The notes under the pieces are model-generated. The model saw only the letters and a program-made list of their open reading frames with translations, searched no databases and was not told the origin of the DNA. This document shows positions 6,457 to 13,643 of a stretch of DNA of 13,697 nucleotides, one piece after another (within the stretch, counting starts at the first letter, position 1; the number at the start of each line of letters is the position of its first letter). Position numbers and translations under genes: made by a program. This DNA is from Candidatus Alloscillospira gallinarum (GTDB lineage Bacteria > Bacillota > Clostridia > Oscillospirales > Oscillospiraceae), in NCBI GenBank assembly GCA_904420055.1, contig CAJFTV010000085.1:1-13697 (forward strand), in the 5' to 3' direction.

Positions 6457-8474
6457 GATTTGTTTTCCTCCTTGATTTTGTAATATTTTGTATGAGCCGC
6501 AAATGGCCTGAATTTCTTTCCGCCGCCCTCATAAAACTTTCCGAAGAATTCCACATACTGCAGGCGGTTTGTATGTACATACGCGCCAAGGACATTTATC
6601 CCAATATTAAGCGTGTGCCCTATGATAAATACAACCGCGAATACGACAGCTCCCACAGGGCCGCCGCCAATCATGGCGCCCATCTGATTAAACACAGACG
6701 CTATAACTCCCGTGGCCAGACCGAGGGCAAGAAGCCGTGAATATGACAGGATATCACTAAGATAACCGGAAACATTATACAGTCCATAGATTCCCTTCAA
6801 AAGCCTCTTTCCCGGATTCTTGGAATCTCTACCTGATGTAAGGAGTATACCGGCAGCGCCTGTACCCGCGCATATCGCGGCCACTGTCCCACATAGCTTG
6901 GGAAGTGTGAACCCGAGGCCAAGCATTTCCGACGCCATATCCATTGTGAGCAGGTACACAATCCCCCCGCCCACCAGGAGATACCAGAAAACCACATCAT
7001 ATACGGCGTCTTTCCACTGTCCTGCCTTGACACACTGGTAAAATTTAACGCCAAGTCCAACAAACAGATGTATTATTCCTATAAGAAAAGAGAAAACCAG
7101 AAGCCGCATCGGCTCGTTCAGCGGTACAAACCACAGGGCCGGGATTGTCACTGTACGTCCAAAAAAAGTACTGGATATAACAGTTATCGCGTCCCCGAAA
7201 TAGCTGCCGAACATAATGCCCCAGAACATCGTGGAAATTCCGGAATACAAAAACATCTTAAGGGATTTTTTAAGCCCGCTCTCCATATTTTTAAATTTTG
7301 ACAGCACTATTGCGCAGCCAACCGTCATAATCAGCCCATAGGCTGCATCTGATAGCATAAGGCCAAACAAAATATAGTAAAAGCACGCCATTGGCGTACA
7401 TGGGTCTACCTCTCCTCTGGTGGGCAGGCCATATCCCTCCAATACTGGCTCCATTGGAGAGGCGAAGCCATTGTTCTCCAGCACTACCGGCGTTTCCTCG
7501 TCCTCTTCTGGCTCCTCGGTTTCTACAAACACAGTAAAGCTTTTTGTAAGTTCTTCCTCCAGCTCAGCTACATTCTTTGCCGGCACATAACCGGTAATAA
7601 TAAATGTACGTCTGCTCTGCCTGAGTATGGACAGCACCTCGCATTTTTCAATCTGCATGGAGCAATAGTCATGCAAAAAACAAAGCTCCTCCCGCTGACT
7701 GCCGTAGCCTTTCAGCTTTTCCTCAACTACCGTAATGGTTTCCTCATTGCTTTTTATTTGAACTGATATATCTGCCGCCTGCTTCGACGGCGGATCCTTC
7801 CCTGGATTTTGAGGCCACGAAAAACCCATCGCGCGCAATGCCGTCTCTACCACATCTCTATTATCCTTCAGGCACAGGACAAATACACACGTCTGCTGCG
7901 GCTGAGTACTCAGCACCTCCGCCTCAACCGCGCTTGCCTCCGGAGCCATTTCCGCCAACCGGGTTAAAATGTCCTCCCTTGTCATCAGCTGTGGAAATGT
8001 TCCGATAAACACCGCTGTCTCACGCGTCCCCCTCAGCTCCATGGAAATATCAAGCTCCAGCCATGGTGCGAGCTCTTCCAATTTCGAATGAAGCCTCAGT
8101 TGTTCCGCCCTGCAGTCCTCCAGCTCCCGCGCAAGCTTAATAATACTGTAAGCCGCCGCGCCGGTATCTGCGACCCTCTCAGCAGATTTTCCATATTCTT
8201 CCGGCGAAATGCGCCGCCGTCCCTCGAGCGCCGACAGCATCGACTTTTTCGCAGGACAGTACACATCCAAAATCTCAAGCGCCTGTTCGGCCGCTCTCTG
8301 GTCAGCCTGAAACCGGTCAATATCCGTCCGGGTATCAAGCTCCTCTGAAAATCTGCCGTCCGGAGGCTGCTGAATTATTTCTACAACACCGCGGCGCTGA
8401 AGCATATCCAGCACATCTTTCCGCTGGGCTTTCATCCCATATATTGAAATACGCCGCATGGCAAGTACCGCCAT
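6453..8474 (-). CDS. ntpI: V-type ATPase subunit I (membrane stator, a-subunit)
   Basis: This 673-residue membrane stator subunit contacts the K ring and holds the ion half-channels. The cytosolic N-terminal half (about 1-360) begins MAVLAMRRISIYGMKAQRKDVLDML and contains coiled-coil stretches near 120-145 and 240-270. An acidic linker rich in Glu and Asp (about 320-327) precedes the membrane half. The C-terminal half has about seven to eight hydrophobic helices, starting in the segment MACFYYILFGLMLSDAAYGL. The essential channel arginine is R580 in DILSYSRLLALGLA. The usual end pattern GHTLNIGINVLGAYVHTNRLQ then YVEFFGKFYEGGGKKF is present. The start is ATG 8474, not the in-frame TTG at 8495, because AGGAGG lies within that extension, 6 nt from the ATG. 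It overlaps ntpK by 4 bases. Confidence 0.95.
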   Translation of the reverse strand: MAVLAMRRISIYGMKAQRKDVLDMLQRRGVVEIIQQPPDGRFSEELDTRTDIDRFQADQRAAEQALEILDVYCPAKKSMLSALEGRRRISPEEYGKSAERVADTGAAAYSIIKLARELEDCRAEQLRLHSKLEELAPWLELDISMELRGTRETAVFIGTFPQLMTREDILTRLAEMAPEASAVEAEVLSTQPQQTCVFVLCLKDNRDVVETALRAMGFSWPQNPGKDPPSKQAADISVQIKSNEETITVVEEKLKGYGSQREELCFLHDYCSMQIEKCEVLSILRQSRRTFIITGYVPAKNVAELEEELTKSFTVFVETEEPEEDEETPVVLENNGFASPMEPVLEGYGLPTRGEVDPCTPMACFYYILFGLMLSDAAYGLIMTVGCAIVLSKFKNMESGLKKSLKMFLYSGISTMFWGIMFGSYFGDAITVISSTFFGRTVTIPALWFVPLNEPMRLLVFSFLIGIIHLFVGLGVKFYQCVKAGQWKDAVYDVVFWYLLVGGGIVYLLTMDMASEMLGLGFTLPKLCGTVAAICAGTGAAGILLTSGRDSKNPGKRLLKGIYGLYNVSGYLSDILSYSRLLALGLATGVIASVFNQMGAMIGGGPVGAVVFAVVFIIGHTLNIGINVLGAYVHTNRLQYVEFFGKFYEGGGKKFRPFAAHTKYYKIKEENKS

Positions 8475-8480
8475 ATTTTC

Positions 8481-8486
8481 CCTCCT
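8481..8486 (-). promoter_or_regulatory. Ribosome binding site deciding the ntpI start
   Basis: AGGAGG on the minus strand lies 6 nt before ATG 8474. The longer frame from TTG 8495 would translate this site as Arg-Arg codons, so the ATG is preferred and the protein is 673 rather than 680 residues. Confidence 0.85.
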
Positions 8487-8506
8487 TTTCCGCAAAATAA
8501 AAAACG

Positions 8507-8818
8507 TCAGGACAAAACTGCGCGCACGAGCTCATCTATGGCTTCGTCTCTTCTGGCACCAGCCCGCTTACGCAGGTTATCTGCCTCTTTGCGCGCGCTT
8601 TCCTCCACTGTCCTGGCGGTATTTTCTGCATCGCTTTTCACTTTTTCTATCTGCCTGCGCCGCTCGTCCTTCGCCTGTTCTTCAGCAAGTTTTACAAGCG
8701 CCCTGGCTTCTTTTTCTGCCTTTTCCACAATACCCTCAGCCTGTCTGCGGGCCTCCTCCTCCCATTTCTGGGCATCGTTTTCCGCCTCCAGCACAGCCTG
8801 AATAGTAGCCTCTGCCAT
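8507..8818 (-). CDS. ntpF: V-type ATPase subunit G/H (peripheral stalk; NtpF)
   Basis: This 103-residue protein is almost entirely one charged, alanine-rich helix with heptad character (for example EKAEKEARALVKLAEEQAKDE), as expected for the stator-stalk partner of subunit E. Such sequences diverge quickly, so the assignment rests on size, coiled-coil composition and position. It is the first gene of the operon, directly before ntpI, exactly where ntpF sits in E. hirae. The start ATG 8818 has GGTGGTGGAG a few bases upstream. A strong promoter lies about 100 nt further up, and ntpI begins 32 nt after the stop. It carries no signal peptide or membrane segment. It is often annotated as subunit H, G or AtpH. 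Confidence 0.85.
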   Translation of the reverse strand: MAEATIQAVLEAENDAQKWEEEARRQAEGIVEKAEKEARALVKLAEEQAKDERRRQIEKVKSDAENTARTVEESARKEADNLRKRAGARRDEAIDELVRAVLS

Positions 8819-8917
8819 TTGTCTCCACCACCTGTCAAATCAGCTGTCTGCTTTCACAAATTTCTTCCTGATATGTCGAATGTAATACTATTTTATAATC
8901 AGTATCGTACAAATAAT

Positions 8918-8932
8918 GATTATATTATAATC
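8918..8932. repeat. Perfect 7-bp-arm palindrome over the P1 -10 element
   Basis: GATTATA (8918-8924) and TATAATC (8926-8932) are exact inverted copies around one central base and cover the -10 hexamer. A repressor or other regulator bound here would block P1. The low complexity of the sequence makes chance symmetry possible. Confidence 0.4.
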
Positions 8933-8952
8933 ACTTTTTGTGTAAAAGTCAA
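8924..8952 (-). promoter_or_regulatory. Strong sigma-A-type promoter of the V-ATPase operon (P1)
   Basis: On the minus strand TTGACT (8952-8947) and a perfect TATAAT (8929-8924) are separated by exactly 17 bp in an A/T-rich setting. Transcription would begin near 8917 and give a leader of about 100 nt before ntpF. It is the best promoter match in the window. Confidence 0.85.
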
Positions 8953-8963
8953 AAATCACTTTT
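8929..8963. repeat. Pair of 10-bp direct repeats flanking the P1 -35 element
   Basis: AATCACTTTT occurs at 8929-8938 and again at 8954-8963, 25 bp apart. One copy lies in the spacer and the other just upstream of the -35. They may be regulator-binding sites. No known operator is recognised. Confidence 0.35.
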
Positions 8964-8989
8964 ATATTTTATTCCAATAGTTTTGTAAA
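8961..8989 (-). promoter_or_regulatory. Possible second upstream promoter (P2)
   Basis: TTTACA (8989-8984) and TATAAA (8966-8961) are also spaced by 17 bp, each one base away from consensus. It lies just upstream of P1. In such A/T-rich DNA a match like this can occur by chance, so it is only a candidate tandem promoter. Confidence 0.4.
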
Positions 8990-9067
8990 ATATAACTTTT
9001 CTCAGATATATAAATTTCACTTTATACAACAGGTAAAGCCCATGTACCGGTCAACACCGCATATGAT

Positions 9068-9107
9068 AAAAGTCCAGCGGCAAGCCGGTATGCTGCCGCC
9101 GGACTTT
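9068..9107 (-). terminator. Terminator of the oxidoreductase-permease-UROD operon
   Basis: On the minus strand AAAGTCC, a G-U wobble and GCGGCA form a 14-bp stem (9069-9082 with 9094-9107) around an 11-nt loop. TTT-A-T follows the stem. The one imperfect position is G-U in minus-strand RNA but A-C in plus-strand RNA, which supports minus-strand function. It lies 12 nt after the stop codon of the UROD-like gene. The stretch 9000-9067 beyond it shows nothing else. Confidence 0.8.
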
Positions 9108-9119
9108 CGATTTTAGCAA

Positions 9120-10358
9120 TCAATACTTGCCATAAAGCTCCAGTGTTTCAAACATTGCCTCAATATTTTCCCTCGGTCCATAGTCAATACAGCAGCTTGT
9201 CGAGAACATATAACCTCCGCCGGGGGCCATGATATCAAGTACCTCCTTAACCTTATCCTTTACTTCATCTACCGTGCCGTTTGTCAGAGTGAAAATCGGA
9301 AAGCCTCCCATTATGCAGCAATGTCCGCCGAGTATCCTTTTCGCCTCTTTCAGGTCAACCTCCTCGAACAGATAAATGACCTTTTTATCCGGGACATCCG
9401 CCAGATATTTAAGTCTTGTTGTATATGAACCCTCACAAAATACAATCGGCGTCAAACCATTATCCACCATTGCAAGTATCCACTGCTGGAGATACGGCCA
9501 GTAGAATTCACGGTAAGTGTTATCTCCTATGAAATTGTCAAATCCCTTGTGGAGCATTACCCATGCGAATCTGCTGCCCGTCGCCTTTGAGATAGACAGT
9601 GAATGGTCTATGTGATACTTAACAAACCGTGACAGAGCCCGCTTTACATTTTCAGGCTGCTCCATCAGGTCTGGCATCAGTCCAAACGTCCCCCTCATAT
9701 AATCGCCAAGCATGTCAAACGCTGTAGCGCTGCCGCCTCCGGACAGGAATGGGAATCCCATTGCCTTTATGTCGTTTACAAGCTCGCTCTTGTACTTCCG
9801 GTATGCGGCAATTTCCTCCGCGCATGCCTTAAGCTTATCGTACATTTTCAGCATTTCCGGTTTTGTAAATTCGGAAATATACTCTGTCACATGTGTAGCC
9901 ATCATGGGATAATTGAGATTTGAAAGCGGTTCAAATGTTGTAGACACACGGCTGAGGTATTTGCCTATGACAAACTGTATCGGAGTATTGAGGTACTCGT
10001 CATATTCGTCCTCCTCCATTGTGGCATACTCAATAAACTGATACGGAGCATTGTCGTCCAGTCCTTTTGGGTCTCCGGGCCAGCGTACATTCTTAATGCC
10101 TGCGAGCTCATATGCCTTTGCCGGATATGTAAAGCCGTCTGTACTTCCCACGTCTGGGGAAAACTCCCGAAAAAGCCTTTTGTAGCACTCCGCCGCCTTG
10201 TCATACTCCCGCATGGCCTGCGCCCTTGTTATCCCGTACTCCATATACGGCCACGTGTCAAACCGCGTGCAGTTTGGTACACGCGATGTCTCCTTCAGCT
10301 CAATCGTGTCGCAGATAAGCTGCCACCGCTCATTATAGAGTTCTTCAGCAGTCTTCAA
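9120..10358 (-). CDS. Uroporphyrinogen decarboxylase-fold protein, probable methyltransferase type
   Basis: This 412-residue protein belongs to the UROD/MtaA superfamily. The N-terminal pattern (ETSRVPNCTRFDTWPYMEYG), the mid-protein GGGSATAFDMLGDYMRGTFG, and the C-terminal PGGGYMFSTSCCIDYGPREN followed by IEAMFETLELYGKY fit the methyltransferase branch. These enzymes move methyl groups between corrinoid proteins and thiols such as coenzyme M. The RQAGR motif of true haem-pathway UroD is absent. MtaA-type enzymes hold zinc with HxC and a later Cys. Here the later Cys is present (C389 or C390), but the first site reads IVFCEG (C308) with Val in the histidine position, so the metal site is altered. 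GGHCCIMGG (344-352) is another Cys/His cluster. The start is taken as TTG 10358, with AAAGGAAG 9 nt upstream. ATG 10403 would overlap the permease gene and lacks a ribosome site. Last gene of the operon; substrate unknown. Confidence 0.85.
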   Translation of the reverse strand: MKTAEELYNERWQLICDTIELKETSRVPNCTRFDTWPYMEYGITRAQAMREYDKAAECYKRLFREFSPDVGSTDGFTYPAKAYELAGIKNVRWPGDPKGLDDNAPYQFIEYATMEEDEYDEYLNTPIQFVIGKYLSRVSTTFEPLSNLNYPMMATHVTEYISEFTKPEMLKMYDKLKACAEEIAAYRKYKSELVNDIKAMGFPFLSGGGSATAFDMLGDYMRGTFGLMPDLMEQPENVKRALSRFVKYHIDHSLSISKATGSRFAWVMLHKGFDNFIGDNTYREFYWPYLQQWILAMVDNGLTPIVFCEGSYTTRLKYLADVPDKKVIYLFEEVDLKEAKRILGGHCCIMGGFPIFTLTNGTVDEVKDKVKEVLDIMAPGGGYMFSTSCCIDYGPRENIEAMFETLELYGKY

Positions 10359-10367
10359 ATTAAAGCA

Positions 10368-10375
10368 CTTCCTTT
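10368..10375 (-). promoter_or_regulatory. Ribosome binding site supporting a TTG start of the UROD-like gene
   Basis: AAAGGAAG on the minus strand ends 9 nt before TTG 10358. The resulting N-terminus (MKTAEELYNERWQLICDTI) resembles family starts. No comparable site precedes the alternative ATG 10403. Confidence 0.55.
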
Positions 10376-10392
10376 CCAAATTCTGTCTCAAA

Positions 10393-11877
10393 TCAGAAAA
10401 CATACGCGGCAATTGTGAACAGGCCCCAAATCATGATAAAGTGTACTACGCATACAATCAGTCCCTTTGTCCACAAAAACTTCCTGTCAAGCATAACGCA
10501 TTTCTGTCCGTGAAGTATGGGGGCGGAGCCAGAGGCAGACGGCGTCAGAAATGCGTACATATCCGCCATCATAAGTCCCGCAGCAAACATAGTCACGTTT
10601 ATCCCGCTATCCTGGATAAAGCCTCCTAAAAACGGGGCCGACAACGCCACCGCAATCATGCCTATGGCCGTATTGCTCATGAAGTTTGTAAAAATAAGAG
10701 TAAACAGCAAAACAATTAGGAAAAAAACAGGAAAACTGTTTGAGCTCAAAACGCTGCCAAACACTCCGGAAACCCAGTCCTGTATGCCCGCGTCCGCCGA
10801 GGAGACAAGCGTACCTATCAGCGAAAATCCGCACATTGCAAATATCGTGTTGTAGTCTACCCCCTTGCCAAAGGCAGTTATTGGGTTAACTGCCGGCTTT
10901 CCATCGACGCGTATTACACATAACACGGCAAGACAAATTGCAAACCACGTGGTCTGGGTTATGCCGTTTATGAAATCCGTCACGGTATTGCCCGCGGGCA
11001 GCAGCGCGATTACAACGCCGTAAAGTATGGAAATTGCAAAGACTATTGTAACAATAGCCTGCTGCTTATTTAACTTTGTATTGGACATTCCCTCCATCTT
11101 GGTGACATCAAGCTTAGTCAGGCCGCTCATATCCACGCGGAACACAAACTTGAGAAGCAGACAGAAAACTATAGCTGCGAGAATACCAAAAACTATCATT
11201 GCAAGCATATAGAACACAAAGTTCATCTGTACTCCAAACTGGGAAATCATGGCGTTAAGAGAACCGAATACAATGAGCGGTATGCCCTTATATGGTATTA
11301 CGGACATTCCCACACAGGCAGAGATATACACACCGAACACATTGAACTTCATCCAGTCGCTGTCTTCGGCATAGTTTAAATCCCGGCGTATTGCATCAAG
11401 CATCTTATAGTAGAAAACAATGCCTCCAAGTCCGAGAAAGGCTCCCGCAAAAATCGAAGCCATCTGAAGCATGAATGTAAACAGCATGGGCCTGCCCTGT
11501 GCCCATTTCCGGGTTATGAGGTATCTTGCTATTACATCTCCGGCGCCGCAGTCAACAAGCCCCTGGCACAACGCATATACCAGAATAAGCTGGTATATCA
11601 TTGAGCCGCCCCATGTCTGGGCGATTATCTCCGCACCGCTTAAGTACCCGGTGAGCTGTATGGCAAAAAGTGCCAGAGTCGCCGAGAAAATAAACGAAAA
11701 CCCTGTGCTCGCCAGAAATACCAGTGAAACAAATATACATATAACCTGTACGCCAAGGCGTGTGACAGGTCCCCACGTAGGAAGTATGTTTCCCAGAAGG
11801 AACATAAAGATAAGTCCGATTAAAAGCTTAATTATCCGCGCCACGTCAATCTTATTTTCCTTTGCCACTCTTGTCAC
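10393..11877 (-). CDS. SLC13/ion-transporter-superfamily permease
   Basis: This 494-residue, strongly hydrophobic protein has about eleven to twelve membrane helices. It resembles the SLC13 (DASS)/CitM/ArsB group of secondary transporters for organic acids and anions, usually driven by Na+ or H+. The second half has the SNT signature (S401-N402-T403 in FMSNTAIGMIAVAL) and the re-entrant-type loop LTPSASGSAPILHG (444-457), which correspond to substrate- and sodium-binding elements of that family. The matching place in the first half reads FAGAFLGLGGIVFYYK and has no SNT. The start is GTG at 11877; a second GTG three codons later is about equally likely, and the ribosome site (AAAGG) is close and imperfect. 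A 111-nt gap separates it from the upstream oxidoreductase gene, and 34 nt from the UROD-like gene. It probably imports the substrate of its neighbours. The substrate cannot be named from sequence. Confidence 0.85.
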   Translation of the reverse strand: MTRVAKENKIDVARIIKLLIGLIFMFLLGNILPTWGPVTRLGVQVICIFVSLVFLASTGFSFIFSATLALFAIQLTGYLSGAEIIAQTWGGSMIYQLILVYALCQGLVDCGAGDVIARYLITRKWAQGRPMLFTFMLQMASIFAGAFLGLGGIVFYYKMLDAIRRDLNYAEDSDWMKFNVFGVYISACVGMSVIPYKGIPLIVFGSLNAMISQFGVQMNFVFYMLAMIVFGILAAIVFCLLLKFVFRVDMSGLTKLDVTKMEGMSNTKLNKQQAIVTIVFAISILYGVVIALLPAGNTVTDFINGITQTTWFAICLAVLCVIRVDGKPAVNPITAFGKGVDYNTIFAMCGFSLIGTLVSSADAGIQDWVSGVFGSVLSSNSFPVFFLIVLLFTLIFTNFMSNTAIGMIAVALSAPFLGGFIQDSGINVTMFAAGLMMADMYAFLTPSASGSAPILHGQKCVMLDRKFLWTKGLIVCVVHFIMIWGLFTIAAYVF

Positions 11878-11956
11878 AACCTTTCAATAAAACTCGTGCA
11901 AGCTTTGGTAACAGATAAATATTCAGTTATAAACTCTTTCTCTCATGTGCTTGGCG

Positions 11957-11978
11957 TTTACGGCGAATGGGCCGTAAA
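11957..11978. other. Small hairpin between oxidoreductase and permease genes
   Basis: TTTACGGC (11957-11964) and GCCGTAAA (11971-11978) form a perfect 8-bp stem with a 6-nt loop. No U run follows on the minus strand, so full termination is unlikely. It may adjust transcript stability or relative expression. I see no convincing promoter in the 111-nt gap. Confidence 0.5.
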
Positions 11979-11988
11979 AACAGATAAA

Positions 11989-13527
11989 TCAGAAAATCTT
12001 AAATCCCTTAATTCCGGCATAGTCACCGGGTGCCACGTAAATTTCACCCTCAGCCTCACGGAGTTCTGCCCAGAAGCCGTCGCAGGGCTTGTCAAGCGGC
12101 ACTCCCTCTTCCTCTATTAAACAGCGCCGGACCTCACGCCCGTCAATATCCCGCGGGCGCACCCCCTGCTTTAGCGCCATATCGGCTGCGACTCCTGCCG
12201 CATGACCCGTACCCATAGCTGGCCCGATTATGCGCATTGCCCCGTTTGCGTGGAATTCCGAGGAGCAGCACCGGCCTACCACAAGGAGATTGTCAACACC
12301 TTTTGGCAGAAGGCTCCTGTACGGTATCTCACAGTAATCTCTCGGATTCGGACGCACCTCCATACCCTCCGGTTTTCCAAACGGGTGCATTTCTGCGGAA
12401 CAGCCAGTCTGTATTGTCACAGCGCTTCCCTCCGGCTTTACCATGTGGTAGTGTCGCTGGAACACGAGATTTCCACTTGTTGGGTGGTGTGCGTCAAGGA
12501 CCTCCGGGAAGCGTGCAATACCGTCCTCAAACTTCGTGCCGCAGCAGACATCCGCGGCCTTCAGCATATACTCACCGAATATGCGCCGGCTGTCGCGCAC
12601 ACCGGGAAGCGAGCCCGTGCCCACAATGCGCACATTCTCAAAGCCGGGTACGCACTCCCTCAAAAATTTGTGGAACCCCTGCATAAGCTGGTGCTGCTCT
12701 ATGGTCTGACGGCTTATATCCTCGCAGTCAGTGTTGTGGCAGTAGTAGCTGTGGAATGAAAACGTGCAAAAATCGGCGTTGTCCATAGGCGTGTGCGGTA
12801 TGAGCACCCTGAAAAATCCGCTGCTTTTGTTGCACACGTGGCGGACAAGCTTCCCAGCCTTTATCCACTCCTCCTCCAGCACATAGACAAGAGGCAGCGG
12901 ATGTTCAACGCCTTCGTCAAGCTGTTTCTGCCGGTACTCATTTTCCGCCTCCTGATATTTTATGAGATTTGCTCCCGACCAGCGGGACCCAAGGGTCGTG
13001 GAGAGGTTAAGCCCGGCAAAGTCCGCGCCGCCTACTTCATACGGCACTCCGGTCATGGCGGCAAGATCCGCATCTCCGGTACTGTCTATAAAAAGCCGTG
13101 CGCTGACGGCCATAACACCGCCCTTTGTGTGAAAGAGCACTCGTTTTATGCTGTCTCCTTCAATCTCGGCGTCCATACACGTTGCGTCATATATCACCCT
13201 TGCCCCTGCCTGCACTACCATGTTTTCCAGAACAAACTTTCCATATTCCGGCTCAAAACTCGGATTTCTGTAATAATCCTTCGTCTTGTCCCGTTTGAGC
13301 TGCCCTGCCTCTTCCAGCTTCTTTGTAAATTCAAGGCATATTCCCTCAATATTTCCGGCTATCTGCGGCACATAGCCGTTAGTGGCAAGTCCTCCCAGGG
13401 AAACCCCTTTTTCAAAAAGTATAACATGTAGTCCGCGGCGCGCAGCGCAGACTGCGGCTGCACATCCTCCGACACCTCCGCCAATAATCGCCAGGTCACA
13501 ATATAGCTGTTTTTGTACATTCTGCAT
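11989..13527 (-). CDS. FAD-dependent oxidoreductase (FAD_oxidored-like family)
   Basis: This 512-residue flavoprotein has the Rossmann dinucleotide motif GGGVGG at 16-21 (GxGxxG), with the ribose-binding acid E39 at the end of the second strand. A second FAD contact, IDSTGDADL, lies at 147-155. A Rxx-R-I-GEY block sits at 311-320. The C-terminal FAD-closing region runs GRCCSSEFHANGAMRIIGPAMG (419-439) then TGHAAGVAADMAL. This layout matches the FAD_oxidored group of succinate-dehydrogenase/fumarate-reductase-fold enzymes. The reaction is not known. There is no signal peptide, so it should be cytoplasmic. It contains 18 cysteines, including CC pairs at 328-329 and 420-421, which fits an anaerobe and raises the possibility of redox or metal roles. 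The start ATG 13527 has AGGAGG 6 nt upstream. First gene of the operon with the permease and UROD-like genes. Confidence 0.9.
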   Translation of the reverse strand: MQNVQKQLYCDLAIIGGGVGGCAAAVCAARRGLHVILFEKGVSLGGLATNGYVPQIAGNIEGICLEFTKKLEEAGQLKRDKTKDYYRNPSFEPEYGKFVLENMVVQAGARVIYDATCMDAEIEGDSIKRVLFHTKGGVMAVSARLFIDSTGDADLAAMTGVPYEVGGADFAGLNLSTTLGSRWSGANLIKYQEAENEYRQKQLDEGVEHPLPLVYVLEEEWIKAGKLVRHVCNKSSGFFRVLIPHTPMDNADFCTFSFHSYYCHNTDCEDISRQTIEQHQLMQGFHKFLRECVPGFENVRIVGTGSLPGVRDSRRIFGEYMLKAADVCCGTKFEDGIARFPEVLDAHHPTSGNLVFQRHYHMVKPEGSAVTIQTGCSAEMHPFGKPEGMEVRPNPRDYCEIPYRSLLPKGVDNLLVVGRCCSSEFHANGAMRIIGPAMGTGHAAGVAADMALKQGVRPRDIDGREVRRCLIEEEGVPLDKPCDGFWAELREAEGEIYVAPGDYAGIKGFKIF

Positions 13528-13571
13528 GATAACCCTCCTTTATTTTTCGGCTTATTCGCCATATAATACAC

Positions 13572-13606
13572 AATGGCCTCTGCTATAATAATAAGCAGAG
13601 GCCATT
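13572..13606. repeat. 13-bp perfect inverted repeat upstream of the FAD oxidoreductase
   Basis: AATGGCCTCTGCT (13572-13584) and AGCAGAGGCCATT (13594-13606) are exact inverted copies around a 9-nt A/T loop. Neither strand has a good U run after the stem. It may be a weak terminator of the gene entering from the right, or an operator: a poor -35 (TTGCAT) and TATTAT 17 bp apart fall across it on the minus strand, with TATTAT in the loop. Confidence 0.6.
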
Positions 13607-13643
13607 TAACATGCAAATCAAATATTAAAAATTGTTTTCCAAA

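Noticed and set aside
8475..8495. A seven-residue N-terminal extension of subunit I from TTG 8495
   Set aside because: The extension contains the AGGAGG ribosome binding site for ATG 8474, and family members start at the MAVLAMRRISIYG-type sequence.
80..8818. An F-type ATP synthase operon
   Set aside because: The catalytic subunit has the long V-type bulge domain, the ring subunit has four helices with one carboxylate, and subunits I, C, D and F have no F-type counterparts here.
9120..10358. Haem-biosynthetic uroporphyrinogen decarboxylase (hemE)
   Set aside because: The RQAGR N-terminal motif is absent and the C-terminal Cys pattern is of the methyltransferase branch. No other haem genes are nearby.
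12202..12759. Plus-strand frames of 149-185 codons opposite the FAD oxidoreductase
   Set aside because: The minus-strand protein has clear FAD motifs throughout, while the plus-strand translations show no domain and no ribosome site worth noting.
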